Below are positions 45,608-58,264 of a stretch of DNA of 64,000 nt, in pieces. The translations under genes and the position numbers were made by a program. The stretch covers positions 17,431,098-17,495,097 of the forward strand of contig CM070602.1 of NCBI GenBank assembly GCA_036346395.1, read 5' to 3'. Below the pieces are notes generated by a model that was not told the origin of the DNA, made no database searches, and was given only the letters and a program-made list of their open reading frames with translations. The stretch is from Hsuehochloa calcarea. Its lineage: Eukaryota; Streptophyta; Magnoliopsida; Poales; Poaceae. The first letter of the stretch is position 1. Each line of letters begins with the position of its first letter.

Positions 45608-47836
45608 TGTAACACCCTGACTATAAGGAAGTCAAGATGTCACCTACAACCACTACTCTTTAGAAGAATAACATCAAAACCCATGACAAGGTGAAGCAAG
45701 TAGTAAGATTATACGGAAACAAGAATTCATCATCAAGTTTAATCAATGGAATGGAAATAAACAATTCTGAGAGATACGATAGTTATGACCAAACTGGCTT
45801 AATACAATTCAACACAAGTCACAATTAACGACAGTAAAAGTCCTCAAAATGTTTGGTTTATGGTAGTGAGTGCATCGTGATGAACTACCCACCACAAGAT
45901 CATTCTTCCTTGTCATTTACCTAAATAAGACAATAAAGCAAGAATGAGCCAAAGACTCAGCAAGTAACGGTATGAAACAATCAAACATACCATGAGCAAT
46001 ATATCACAATCATAATTTAAACAATTTACTGGAAACGAATTTATGAATGGATGAAGTGGAATGATGCATTGAAGGAAATGGACATATTGCAGCATATATC
46101 GGTATAACGAGTGAAACACCCGTCGGTGTTCACTTAGAGTAACCGTATGAAGAACGTTTCATACGGCCGTCCAACGTGGCCCACATTGGAATGGTGGACT
46201 CACGTAACGTGGCCCACATTGGAATGGTGGACTCACGTACCCATTCTGGAATTGATGGGATTTTCAAGTGCCCATACTGGAATTGATGGGTCTTACAAAT
46301 GTAATTTATGCATGTCATGATGTGAATTCATGGCAAGATTGAATAATACTCATAAATGAAAAGGTACACATGGCATTCATCTACAAGTATGAACAAATAT
46401 ATTCATTCATTCACACATCACATAATGCATCAATCATAGTATACAAGTTACTTGCGGATATCAACATCATGAATAAAGCACAAGAACATTCATGTAAACA
46501 ACATATCATTATGCATTCCTTTGAATTCAACACCGCTAACATACAATGATTTGCCTTTCACGTTGTGACTCGATAGCGAGCAACGGAGGTGTTCCCACAC
46601 ATGATGCCTCGCCCTACACAAGCATGTTCCCAAAATAAGAACAACGATATAACACTGCTACCGGTGTTCTACAATAACCCCTGACTATCCAATATACCGC
46701 ATAGACCCTAATTGAAAATAAACTATTCAGCCAGATTTCAGCCCTTCTGAGCAGCGGTACGAGAAAAAGCATATTTAATTATCTAGAACTCGAAACGATA
46801 CGAAACCAGTGCCCAATGAAACATAACGCAAAACACTACGAAACTCTAGTTGGCGGGATCCTTTGATTCGGCCAATACAGAGGTCTAAACAACAGATTAA
46901 AACACTAGCAGTTATCTGCCCAGAATTCAGAACAGTGGCAAAGAAAATATCATAACTTTCATTCGATAGATCCAATGGGGGTGATCTTTATCAGCTTTGA
47001 AATATAATTTAAAGGGCTACAATAACTTATTTGGGTGGAGGTTCTGGAAATGCCTCTAACTAGATCAAAACCTAGGATCAAGCCGACAGATCCTTCTCGT
47101 CAGACAGACAGAACAGCGCGCACTAAAAAAATCATAACTCCTAAACCGTAAGGCGGAATCACATGATCTCGGTGGCTATGGAAATATAAGAGTCGTGGCT
47201 ACAATTCTCTAGAAGTGGAGAACCTCCAAATCGGCCTCTAAAAGGTCGATAACGGATGCGCAACAATCTGGACAGAAACTGATTATCTACAGCACCAAAT
47301 CAATCCAATCAAACTAATCGGTTTCGCAACTAATCAACATCAAACAGCAGGGAAAACATCTTGTTACCCTTGAAGATTCGCTGAGGGATGATGATCAAGA
47401 TCCCACCAAAATCCCCCTTTCTCCATCTCCCTTTCTCCCTTGGATCGGCCACCCAAACCGAGGGGAGGAGGAGAGGCCGGTTGGGAGGAACTGCACGGCG
47501 CTTGGGAGACGACAACGGCGATCACCAGGGACCAGCACCGAGGGGAGGAGGAGGCGCTAGGGAGAGGAGGAGGCGCCGGTTGGAAGATCATAGGGGCGGC
47601 GGCCACAAGGGGGAGGAAGTGGGAGAGGTGGGGAAAGTGGGGGGTGGCTAGGGTTAGGGGGAGCCCCCCTTTTCTTGGCCGGCCACACTAATGGGCCACC
47701 TGGGCCGCGGCCCGTGGCCCAGGTTGCTGAGAATATGCAGTGAAACCCCTCTCTCCGTAGATATTTTCACTTCTTTAATCGTTACGATTTTTCCCGCCTT
47801 CTCCCGATTCACTCGATTCAGTTCCGGAATGTTACA
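45608..47836 (-). repeat. LTR A of NA2
   Basis: Plus-strand ends TGTAACACCC and GGAATGTTACA. It contains a palindrome array (46095-46290) with a duplicated CACATTGGAATGGTGGACTC unit (46170-46240), degenerate repeats and a GC-rich end with GGGCC and CTAGGGTTAGGG. Confidence 0.92.
46095..46290 (-). repeat. Palindrome array in LTR A
   Basis: GTGAAACACC/GGTGTTCAC (46112-46132), CCGTATGAA/TTCATACGG (46142-46166), twice the CACATTGGAATGGTGG unit, and CCCAT...ATGGG pairs (46237-46290). The hairpin found at 1600-1621 is missing here. Confidence 0.7.
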
Positions 47837-47852
47837 TTCTACCCCCCTTAAC
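47837..47852 (-). other. PPT of NA2
   Basis: Reverse strand reads GTTAAGGGGGGTAGAA, the same as NA1 and element 3. Confidence 0.88.
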
Positions 47853-50800
47853 AGGATTCGACCTCGAATCTACGATCGATCTACTAGAAAGAACAAGCGA
47901 TCGGATTGAAACGAGGATATCCCAAGCTTGAATTGCTCGCCACTCGACTAACACTCGAGCACACCGGACAAAGCGTGCCGCGCATAAGGATCCGAGACGG
48001 TCAATGCGATATGCTAACTTCCTATTTCGCAACCTTCAAACGAAGATAATCCAAGCGGAATATAGAGTCCTCATCGCATCCACGCAATGCTAACTCTCCA
48101 CCAAAAGGTTAGATTCTAAATTTGACAATCATCTCAAAACAAATCCATTCTCCAAATAAGCGGTTTACAAATGAACACCACGACAACCAAAGGAAAAATC
48201 ACTCGAACGCTCGGACCAAATACTTGCGGTTTGTCCGAATTTGGAAAGAATCAACACGCCAACACAAATACCAACTCAAATTGCGGAAAATACAAGTCAA
48301 CGACACAAAACTCAAACGAGAATCAAGAAAACACTTCATTATCCGATGAACATACCTTTCCACGCTTTCTCTCTTCTAGGAATAAAATTTCTCTCGAACC
48401 TTGAAATTGAATTCATCGACTACCACATGAGCTAAAACCTCTTAGTTAAACATCCTCAAATTATACTCAAATTGAAATACATCATCCACACCCCCGGGGT
48501 GGCTCCATTGAATCCTCCGAATACTCTACGATCTCATTCTACTTAATCAACCATAATTTGATTGAAGGCACGCAAAGCGCCACAAAAATAGATCCCACTG
48601 TAACATCCTAGCTATTCGAAAGCCAAGATGTCACGCAAATACATTACCTCTAATTTTTCAAGAACAACTCAGAATCCTCAGTACACACGCTCATGTACTA
48701 CATCAAAAAGGTTCTATCAAAGATCATTCCACTGCTCAGGAAACTCCTTTATTCCACTTTCTCTACACACACTCATTGAGTGACCAAAGGTCTAACATAA
48801 CAATGCAAACCCAAATTTAATCTCCAAGATCTCTACCACAAATTTCAATTATAACATATAGGGAAATCAACGGATTGACTCTCCAACATTTTTCCCAATT
48901 CTAACATACTCACTCATTTGCATGCTTAGAAATTTCTCACCTAATCTCGCATCATTATCCAATTGCGTTGCTCTATAGAAGTAATCAAGGTTTCCATACC
49001 TTCGATAATCACCGACCATTCAATCATGAACTGAAGTTCTGAATTTTCACTATACCATAGGTTCTACTCAGTCGTAACACTTTTCAGACTTACTTCGAAA
49101 CCAAACATTCCATGTGAATTAATTTTTCCCCAAGAGATACAGATCAAAACCATTCTACAATCTACTACTCCTCCAATAACTTGGTAGCAAAATATCACCG
49201 CTACGATTACTCATCTACCACCAAGCAGTTGCCAAACTTACCCTTTGCAAACACTTTGCAACCCAAAACTGTGATCCTTTCTCAAAAGGAAGAGGCGAAC
49301 AAAGATAAGTTTATTCACACAGAAAGACGTTGCTCATCCCGGCGAGCAGGAAACCAAAAGAAATATTCTGATAAAGGTGATCTTGGAAAACGAAAGCTGA
49401 GTTCATAAATGGGAGGCACACATCCCTCAAAAGAGAATAGCAAATAACAGCCGACACGAAAGAAAGATATTACGTTTGAAATTCGCCATCTCTTGAGCGG
49501 AAAGAGCAACAAATTTAGGGACGCTTCAAATAACCCCAAGATTTAATTAAGAATCGATACGATCCTTCAACAGGACAACTTGCTCGAAACAATTCATCTA
49601 CTTGGGAAACACGAGATCCAAATGTTCTCAGCCACAAAACTCGAAATATTTCCCTTTACAGGATTTCACGGAAAGCAAACGGATTAACTTCGTCTCGAAG
49701 AGATCAACGAAAATATTCTTTTATTGCAACCTCACTTAGCGAACTCAAACCAAGGAGCCTTTCGGACTAAATCACACGAAATCTTTAAGAAACAATAGGT
49801 TAATCCAATTCCTCAAGTTACCCAAAATAATTTCAGTTACCAGTTAATTCACGAGCTCCAAGGTACCGTGAAAGCTAAACTTGAAATATTCTTATTTGAA
49901 CGATGTCACCAAAGGCGATCAATTTACTACAGGTATTAACATCAAGCCCATAACAACACTTAGAAAACATTTCGGAAGACCCACGTGGAATGAATGGGTT
50001 GATTCCTTCTCGAAAGAAGAGGCAAATAGAAACGATCTTTACCAACTGAAGAAATCACTTACCACTCGCAAGGAACACAGAACTCAGGGGAAAACCAATT
50101 AGGCAACGAACTCAGAACACATATGGAAAGTCCACAGTTGAAAACATAGGCCTCACAAAAATAGAATATCCGACCTTAACCGTTAGGAACAAACGGGTAC
50201 TCAAGATCAAAACACCCGCATCATGGAAGAACTATTATAATTTTTCAACATATCGCTTCACTCGACAAACGATATTGACCACAAAGAACTTGAATTCCCC
50301 AAAAGAGCATGAATACAAAACTGGAAATTTGATCATTTTAGAAATATTACGAAAGGCGGACAACTTTATTTCTTTATAAAGGAATCAACATTGCCATCAC
50401 ATTACTGATCATGTCAATAAACCTTCTAAAGGAACATGGCAAATCGTGTTATAGAAATTTTTCAGCATCAAATGGAATTGTAATAACAACTTATTCTAGA
50501 AAGAAAACTTAGTACAAAAACCACAAAGCTGAAACAAACCTCTCACACATCTCCACCATAACATTAGAAAAGGGTTTCGACATTTTTTTTAAGAGAGGTT
50601 CTAAACTCCAACATTCCAACTACTCCAAAAGAAACGAGTAGAGTCAAGACTTTCTTCGACAAACTTTGTAAAAGATAATTCCCGTTCCCCAAAATACCAA
50701 ACGGTTAACCAGGTCCCCTTAATCAACAAGTGAGATAGGACCCTTACCAAAAGAATGATCTTGTCAATAATATCGTGTACAAGTAGCAAAGAGAGCTCAA

Positions 50801-52030
50801 CAATCAGAAAGACAAAAATTATTTTTAAAAAACATCTAGGGGTCAATAGGAACCCATAGCCAACCAATTTGTTTGATTACCATCTCCGACTTAATCACCA
50901 CAAGGCACCCCAAAAGGGTTTTAACACTAATCCACGTAAAAGAGATGCGTTAAACTTCAAGACGGAATGATCCAAAAGAAATACATGGAGCCAATGCTTC
51001 CTCATGTTAACGAACTTGCAACATAAAACTCTCATTATACAAACTATCAAACGAGTAAACGAGTCGCTATTTTCCAATGTGAAAGAAGGAACAAACATGG
51101 AAATATCAATATTGCCAATCGTCAAGATCATTTAAAATAAAAGAAATTCAACAATCAAAAACAATAATATTTTCAGAGAACCATTAAAGACCTATTGGAT
51201 CTCATCAACTACCATGAATCATGAACCTAAGAGAAATTCATCAACTACCACCGGACAAGAATTTGTCAAAATCGAAATCAAAGAAGAGAACCACCGCCTA
51301 AAGCATCCGAAAAGAAATATGCAAGATTATTGTGCACTTGATAAAGAACTTGCAAAAGAAATCTGCCAATGCCCGAAACTCCAAGCGAACACACGGGTTG
51401 AATTTTCCAACAGGGGTAAAACAGAACTTCAGTGAAAAGATAAATCTTGCAATTTAACTACGCCACGTGGAGCGTAAATATCACAATAGTAGAAAGAACA
51501 ATAATTGTTTCAAAGAATGATCGGAAATCTACTAGAGATTGCCCACTTCATTATAACCCTCCATTCAAAAGAAATTCACGAACTATCAGAAACCACAACC
51601 AGAAAACCAGATACAAACTTGAGAAGGACAACAACTTCATCAATGAGCTCAGGCTCAACACAGAACTATGGAACAGGGGTAAGAACTTCTCTACTATTAC
51701 AACACGAACAGTGGTGTAGCCTGGCAAAACCCAGGACGACAACCACGAACTCAGCTGCTCGACGTCCGCTACCGATACGCATAACTAATGCAATCAATTA
51801 TGAATATATAGGATCATCTCATGACAATCATAGGATAAATCATAGATATATAGGATATCGCATCACAACATAGATTAATAACAAGAAAGATAGTACAGAA
51901 GCAATTCTATACCATACAACATAATGAGCAACATCACTAGAAATACGGAAACAATGGATTTCCCAAACCCCACCTACTGTGCACAGTGTGTCATTTTAGT
52001 ACTTTTCTACTAACCACAGACCTAAAGCCC
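47853..52030 (-). mobile_element. Interior of NA2, no intact coding region
   Basis: Reverse counterpart of 2199-6534. A pol relic with KLAYRIDRLGS is at 47990-48030 on the reverse strand. A plus-strand (antisense) frame of 122 aa at 51505-51873 matches the NA1 antisense frame 2353-2721 in start, stop and length, with about 12 residue changes. No known domain. Confidence 0.75.
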
Positions 52031-52042
52031 GCTCTGATACCA
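52031..52042 (-). other. PBS of NA2 (tRNA-Met)
   Basis: Reverse strand reads TGGTATCAGAGC next to LTR B. Confidence 0.9.
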
Positions 52043-52044
52043 AC

Positions 52045-53070
52045 TGTAACACCCTGACTATAAGGAAGTCAAGATGTCACCTACAACCATTACTCTTTAG
52101 AAGAATAACATCAAAACCCATGACAAGGTGAAACAAGTAGTAAGATTATACGGAAACAAGAATTCATCATCAAGTTTAATCAATGGAATGGAAATAAACA
52201 ATTCTGAGAGATACGATAGTTATGACCAAACTGGCTTAATACAATTCAACACAAGTCACAATTAACGACAGTAAAAGTCCTCAAAATGTTTGGTTTATGG
52301 TAGTGAGTGCATCGTGATGAACTACCCACCACAAGATCATTCTTCCTTGTCATTTACCTAAATAAGACAATAAAGCAAGAATGAGCCAAAAACTCAGCAA
52401 GTAACGGTATGAAACAATCAAACATACCATGAGCAATATATCACAATCATAATTTAAACAATTTACTGGAAACGAATTTATGAATGGATGAAGTGGAATG
52501 ATGCATTGAAGGAAATGGACATATTGCAAAGATATACCAGATAGCGAGTGAAACACCCGTCGGTGTTCACTTAGAGTAACCGTATGAAGAACGTTTCATA
52601 CGGCCGTCAACGTGGCCCACATTGGAATGGTGGACTCACGTAACGTGGCCCACATTGGAATGGTGGACTCACGTACCCATTCAGAATTGATGGGATTTTC
52701 AAGTGCCCATCTTTGGAATTGATGGGTCTTACAAATGTAATTTATGCATGTCATGATGTGAATTCATGGCAAGATTGAATAATACTCATAAATGAAAAGG
52801 TACACATGGCATTCATCTACAAGTACGAACAAATATATTCATTCATTCACACATCACATAATGCATCAATCATAGTATACAAGTTACTTGCAGTATATCA
52901 ACATCATGAATAAAGCACAAGAACATTCATTTAAACAACATATCATTATGCATTCCTTTGAATTCAACACCAGTTAACATACAGTACTTGCCTTTCGCGT
53001 TGTGACTCGATAGCAGGCAACGGAGGTGTTCCCACACATGATGCCTCGCCGCCTACACAAGCATGTTCCC
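52045..53070 (-). repeat. LTR B of NA2, truncated
   Basis: Matches LTR A from its first base to 46632, then switches to LTR X sequence of 43469 onward at GTTCCCATACTGG. Palindrome array at 52530-52730. Confidence 0.88.
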
Positions 53071-54342
53071 ATACTGGAGTTGATGGATCTTAACAATTCC
53101 ACTCCCGTGGAGGGAACACGAACAATGCAAGAATGGAATGAACATATGCAATGAATGTCACCACTTCCATCCACATGGATTATCAACTAAGAACGAAATG
53201 TATATCACGAAGTATGAACATGGATCTTAACAATATCATCACATCAACAAACATTCAACAGAAATCAGTATGTCTTAACACATTGTACTTGCTTTCCGCG
53301 ATGTGACGTGCTAGGAGGCAACGAAGGTGCTCCTTCACTCGCCGTCTCGCCGTCTACACAAATGTGTATTAAAAAAATAAGAACACATGATATGATAATG
53401 CTACCGGTGATCTACAATACCCCTGACTACCCAATACAATGAATAGACCCGAACTGAAAACATACAATTCATCCATCTAAAATAATTCTGGACAGCGACA
53501 CGAAAAAATTCATAATTAATTATCTGGAACTCAGAATAACATGAGTACAATGCCTAATGAAACCTAATGAGCAAACTTACAAAACTCTAGTTGACAAGAT
53601 TTCCAAATTCTGGCAAAACATTTGACTAAACAGCAAGTAAAATGCACGATGATATCTCATCCAAACAATCGAATAAAGAATGAAGAATATAACATACCGT
53701 TTACTCTATAAGTCCAATTTGAGTGTTCTTTATCAATCTGAAAATATAATAAAATTATATACAGAAAATGTTTTGGGTGACAAGTCTGAATCTGAACTAA
53801 AACAATTCATATTTCATGAAACAACTATACTAACAATTCTCGTCGAGTTTCTCAGGACAGCAATAAGGAATCTATCATAACTTTTGAACCATAGATCAGA
53901 ATCTGGTGATCTTGGTGGATATGGAAATCCAAGAACCGTGGCTACAATTCTCTAGGAGGGGAGAACCTCTAGATCGGCCTCTAAGAGGTCGAAACCGGAT
54001 GCGCAACAATGTGGACACTTTCTGGAATTTCTATTACAGCATGCCGGTTCAATCCAAGTCATCAATTCTTCCTCCAAACAGTATTAAACAATGAATTAGA
54101 CTCTGCGTTACCCTTGAAGACCCGAAGGGAGATGTTGATTAGCCTCCTGAAGAACTCCCCTCTTCTTCTTCTTCCTCCCTTCAATGGCTTGCCACAACGG
54201 GGAAGACAATCGGCCGGAGGAGACGGCGGGAGGAGGAGGCTTCGAGGAGGACCTTGGGGGCAGCGTCGGGGATCACCAGGGGCCGGCACCAAGGGGAGGA
54301 GGGGGCACCAAGGGGCAGAGGAGGTGCCGGTTTGGGAGAGTG

Positions 54343-55028
54343 TGTAACACCCTGACCCAAAATCGGCTCAATGCCCAGCCCACCGTGGGGCGGACCCGCC
54401 CACACATAGCACCCCACTTACACTTTCGTCCTCGTTTCGTGTAAAAGGGTTAACCCAGAGGTGCTATGTTTGGATCCAACAGGCATTATATACTACTAGA
54501 ACTCACTTGAGGTAAGCAATGTGGGACTAATCCCACCACACAACTCCTAATGGGCCACGCTATGAGCAGGCCGGGGTAATACACTCACCCCCTAAGAGGG
54601 TCGATGCCCTCGGCAAAGATACCGCATACGCTGCAAATGCCTGAACCACCCCTCGGTACACGTCCGTCGTCCCAAAGCGGCACATATGCCATGCCATGTG
54701 TCCACTCCGGCCCACATGCGCCATGCGCCATATGCCCGCCCTGCTCCCGCACGCGCCCGCAGCAACAAGGTTGATGCTCGATACCATCTGTAACACCTGA
54801 CCCAAAATCGACTCAATGCCCAAATTTCCCACCGTGGCGGACCGCCCACACATAGCACCCCACTTACACTTTCGCCCTCGCTCGTGTAAAAGGGTTAACC
54901 CGGAGGTGCTATGTTTGTATCCAACAGTCATTATATACTACTACAACTCACTTGAGGCAAGCAATGTGGGACTAATCCCACCACACAACTCCTCATGGGC
55001 CACGCTATGAGCAGGCCAGGGTATTACA
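54343..55028 (-). mobile_element. TRIM element, copy 2
   Basis: 686 bp, terminal repeats 54343-54583 and 54789-55028, same TSD GAGTG (54338-54342, 55029-55033) and same flanks as copy 1, so it arose by the segmental duplication and not by a second insertion. Confidence 0.87.
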
Positions 55029-55219
55029 GAGTGGGGGTGGCGGCTCAAGGGGGGAAAGTGGGGAGGGAGAGGGGAGAAGGGGGCCGGCTAGGGTTGGAGG
55101 GGGAGGTGGGGCGCATGGGCCTTGGGCCTGGGCGCCTCCCCCCTCCTTGGCCCATCCTTGGCCGGCCATTGGCCAGCCAGGGTTGCCCCACCCTGGGCCG
55201 GAGGCCCATGGTCCAGGAA

Positions 55220-57445
55220 TGTAACACCCTGACTATAAGGAAGTCAAGATGTCACCCACAACCACTACTCTTTAGAAGAACAACATCAAAACCCATGACA
55301 AGGTGAAGCAAGTAGTAAGATTATACGGAAACAAGAATTCATCATCAAGTTTAATCAATGGAATGGAAATAAACAATTCTGAGAGATACGATAGTTATGA
55401 CCAAACTGGCTTAATACAATTCAACACAAGTCACAATTAACGACAGTAAAAGTCCTCAAAATGTTTGGTTTATGGTAGTGAGTGCATCGTGATGAACTAC
55501 CCACCACAAGATCATTCTTCCTTGTCATTTACCTAAATAAGACAATAAAGCAAGAATGAGCCAAAGACTCAGCAAGTAACGGTATGAAACAATCAAACAT
55601 ACCATGAGCAATATATCACAATCATAATTTAAACAATTTACTGGAAACGAATTTATGAATGGATGAAGTGGAATGATGCATTGAAGGAAATGGACATATT
55701 GCAAAGATATACCAGTATAGCGAGTGAAACACCGTCGGTGTTCACTTAGAGTAACCGTATGAAGAACGTTTCATACGGTAGTCAACGTGGCCCACATTGG
55801 AATGGTGGACTCACGTAACGTGGCCCACATTGGAATGGTGGACTCACGCACCCATTCGGAATTGATGGGATTTTCAAGTGCCCATACCGGAATTGATGGG
55901 TCTTACAAATGTAATTTATGCATGTCATGATGTGAATTCATGGCAAGATTGAATAATACTCATAAATGAAAAGGTACACATGGCATTCATCTACAAGTAC
56001 GAACAAATATATTCATTCATTCACACATCACATAATGCATCAATCATAGTATACAAGTTACTTGCAGTATATCAACATCATGAATAAAGCACAAGAACAT
56101 TCATGTAAACAACATATCATTATGCATTCCTTTGAATTCAACACCAGTTAACATACAGTACTTGCCTTTCGCGTTGTGACTCGATAGCAGGCAACGGAGG
56201 TGTTCCCACACATGATGTCTCGCCGCCTACACAAGCATGTTCCCAAAATAAGAACAACGATATAACACTGCTACCGGTGTTCTACAATAACCCCTGACTA
56301 TCCAATATACCGCATAGACCCTAATTGAAAATAAACTATTCAGCCAGATTTCAGCCCTTCTGAGCAGCGGTACGAGAAAAAGCATATTTAATTATCTAGA
56401 ACTCGAAACAATACGAAACCAGTGCCCAATGAAACATAACGCACAACACTACGAAACTCTAGTTGGCGGGATCCTTTGATTCGGCCAATACAAAGGTCTA
56501 AACAACAGATTAAAACACTAGCAGTTATCTGCCCAGAATTCAGAACAGTGGCAAAGAAAATATCATAACTTTCATTCGATAGATCCAATGGGGGTGATAT
56601 TTATCAGCTTTGAAAGATAATTTAAAGGGCTACAATAACTTATTTGGGTGGAGGTTCTGGAAATGCCTCTAACTAGATCAAAACCTAGGATCAAGCCGAT
56701 AGATCCTTCTCGTCAGACAGATAGAACAGCGCGCACTAAAAAAATCATAACTCCTAAACCGTAAGGCGGAATCACGTGATCTCGGTGGCTATGGAAAGAT
56801 AAGAGTCGTGGCTACAATTATCTAGAAGGGGAGAACCTCCAAATCGGCCTCTAAAAGGTCGATAACGGATGCGCAACAATCTGGACAGAAACTGATTATC
56901 TACAGCACCAAATCAATCCAATCAAACTAATCGGTTTCGCAACTAATCAACATCAAACAGCAGGAAAACATCTCGCTACCCTTGAAGATTCGCTGAGGAT
57001 GATGATCAAGCTCCCACCAAAATCCCCTTTCTCCATCTCCTTTCTCCTTGGATCGCCACCCAAACCGAGGGGAGGAGGAGAGGCCGGTTGGGAGGAACTG
57101 CACGGCGCTTGGGAGACGACAACGGCGATCACCGGGGACCAGCAGCGAGGGGAGGAGGAGGCGCTAGGGAGAGGAGGAGGCGCCGGTTGGAAGATCATAG
57201 GGGCGGCGGCCACAAGGGGGAGGAAGTGGGAGAGGTGGGGAAAGTGGGGGGTGGCTAGGGTTAGGGGGAGCCCCCCCCTTTTCTTGGCCGGCCACACTAA
57301 TGGGCCACCTGGGCCGCGGCCCGTGGCCCAGGTTGCTGAGAATATGCAGTGAAACCCCTCTCTCCGCAGGTATTTTCACTTCTTTAATCGTTACGATTTT
57401 TCCCGCCTTCTCCCGATTCACTCGATTCAGTTCCGGAATGTTACA
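55220..57445 (-). mobile_element. Solo LTR C of the NA2 family
   Basis: 2226 bp, full length with both ends and TSD AGGAA on both sides (55215-55219, 57446-57450). The interior is absent. It matches LTR A and LTR B. Palindrome array at 55705-55905. It marks the original insertion site of NA2 in X. Confidence 0.92.
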
Positions 57446-57878
57446 AGGAATTTTTGAAAAACTCGAATTTTTAGAAAAATTCTCTCTCCCGAACAAATTC
57501 CTCTCAAAACAAAATTCAGAGTATTACAACTGGGAAGTCACCTCTAGGATGTTATTTATGTTCTCAATTGTTGTCTTACTGCTATTTAAACATTTAAAAA
57601 TAGATTTGCTAAATTTATTTACAATCTATTACTCTATTTGGCCGGTCGGCCCTCTTTGTGTAATATGAACATGAAATGACTTATGTGTTGTAAATTATGA
57701 AGACATCGGTATTGTAATGACTTGTGTATGAAATTGATGCTTTAAATTTTGTAAAGGTGTATGTATACCACTCATGGGAGGTATATAATGCACCGAGAGC
57801 GGGATATTTGATTTGTAATACTAGGACCAATATGATGGTTACGTATTACAAGTTAAATACTCCGGGTTCTCGCAAAGT

Positions 57879-57890
57879 TGGTATCAGAGT
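57879..57890 (+). other. PBS of element W
   Basis: TGGTATCAGAGT, then CATACTGACC, a few bases after the LTR end at CTCGCAA. Shows that the forward LTR W is followed by its interior and is not solo. Confidence 0.8.
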
Positions 57891-58180
57891 CATACTGACC
57901 ATAGAAACCCCTAGTTTGGTCGTCAGTAGGATGTTTTGAAAAACTTATCTTCAAAATATCAAATATTTAATGAAAACTTAAGTAAGTTCTCATATTTACT
58001 CCTTATCTATCTTAGATTGATCATCTTAGCTTGTTCTTATTTGAGCTTAGAAAAGTTGTTTTCCTCTCATCTCCTTTCAAAGATTAGTTTACTATCGTTT
58101 AAAATCAGTTTAGGGATTCAATTAGAGTTCAAAATATGGAGTGTTGGCTATGCTTTGGTGAAGATTAGGAGCATTCGGAG

Positions 58181-58264
58181 ATGGAAAATCCACCTCGTAG
58201 CTCAAATACTAAATCTGGACAGCAAACGCAAGTTTCAGATAGCGAGCACTTAGTTCGCCATTAG
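58181..58264 (+). pseudogene. Possible gag start of element W
   Basis: About 290 bp after the PBS a short frame begins MENPPRSSNTKSGQQTQ and stops after 27 codons at 58262. Place and composition (polar, Pro/Ser/Gln-rich) fit a gag N-terminus. No capsid block follows, so the element is cut here or soon after. Weak call. Confidence 0.4.

Larger units (their letters stand above)
43469..47836. repeat. Large duplicated segment, copy 1
   Basis: Matches 53068-57445 over about 4.37 kb: X part, TRIM, X part and a complete NA2-family LTR. The left edge of copy 2 joins LTR B to X within the shared tetramer CCCA. Differences between copies are few and small. Confidence 0.88.
45608..53070 (-). mobile_element. 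NA2: reverse non-autonomous element, second copy of the NA1 type
   Basis: LTR A (45608-47836, 2229 bp), PPT (reverse) at 47837-47852, interior 47853-52030, PBS (reverse) at 52031-52042, LTR B from 52045, cut at about 53070 where X sequence resumes. The interior is the reverse of the NA1 interior with moderate divergence and no intact gag-pol. LTR B lacks its last half through the duplication described at 43469. The left TSD now reads AGAAA (45603-45607) where the duplicated copy has AGGAA. Confidence 0.88.
53068..57445. repeat. Large duplicated segment, copy 2
   Basis: Second copy of 43469-47836. It contains TRIM copy 2 and solo LTR C. Locally divergent at 53640-53690 in a way that suggests read errors. 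Confidence 0.88.
42804..57528 (-). mobile_element. Compound insertion X: reverse LTR with TRIM and NA2, partly duplicated
   Basis: The ends TGTAGCACCC and GTATTACA with TSD ACTGG show that everything between was one insertion: a reverse solo LTR of the non-autonomous superfamily, later hit by a TRIM (TSD GAGTG) and by NA2 (TSD AGGAA). A segment from X 43469 through NA2 was then tandemly duplicated. The present order is X start, TRIM copy 1, LTR A, NA2 interior, part of LTR B, X from 43469 again, TRIM copy 2, solo LTR C, X end (57451-57528). X itself has a palindrome array at 43329-43510. Confidence 0.85.
38222..57876 (+). mobile_element. Probable second part of LTR W, with nested insertions
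   Basis: The pieces 38222-39207, 42354-42798 and 57534-57876 join across two insertions with clean TSDs and end next to a PBS at 57879, so they form the 3' part of a forward LTR. Content is AT-rich, with GGTTTTGACGATTC near 38600 similar to TTTTGACGACTCC in the element 2 LTR. Continuity with 10236-12017 is likely but not proven. No genes. Confidence 0.6.

Noticed and set aside
46170..46240. CRISPR-like direct repeats (CACATTGGAATGGTGG units)
   Set aside because: Only two or three degenerate units, no regular spacers, inside a plant LTR; part of the palindrome array.
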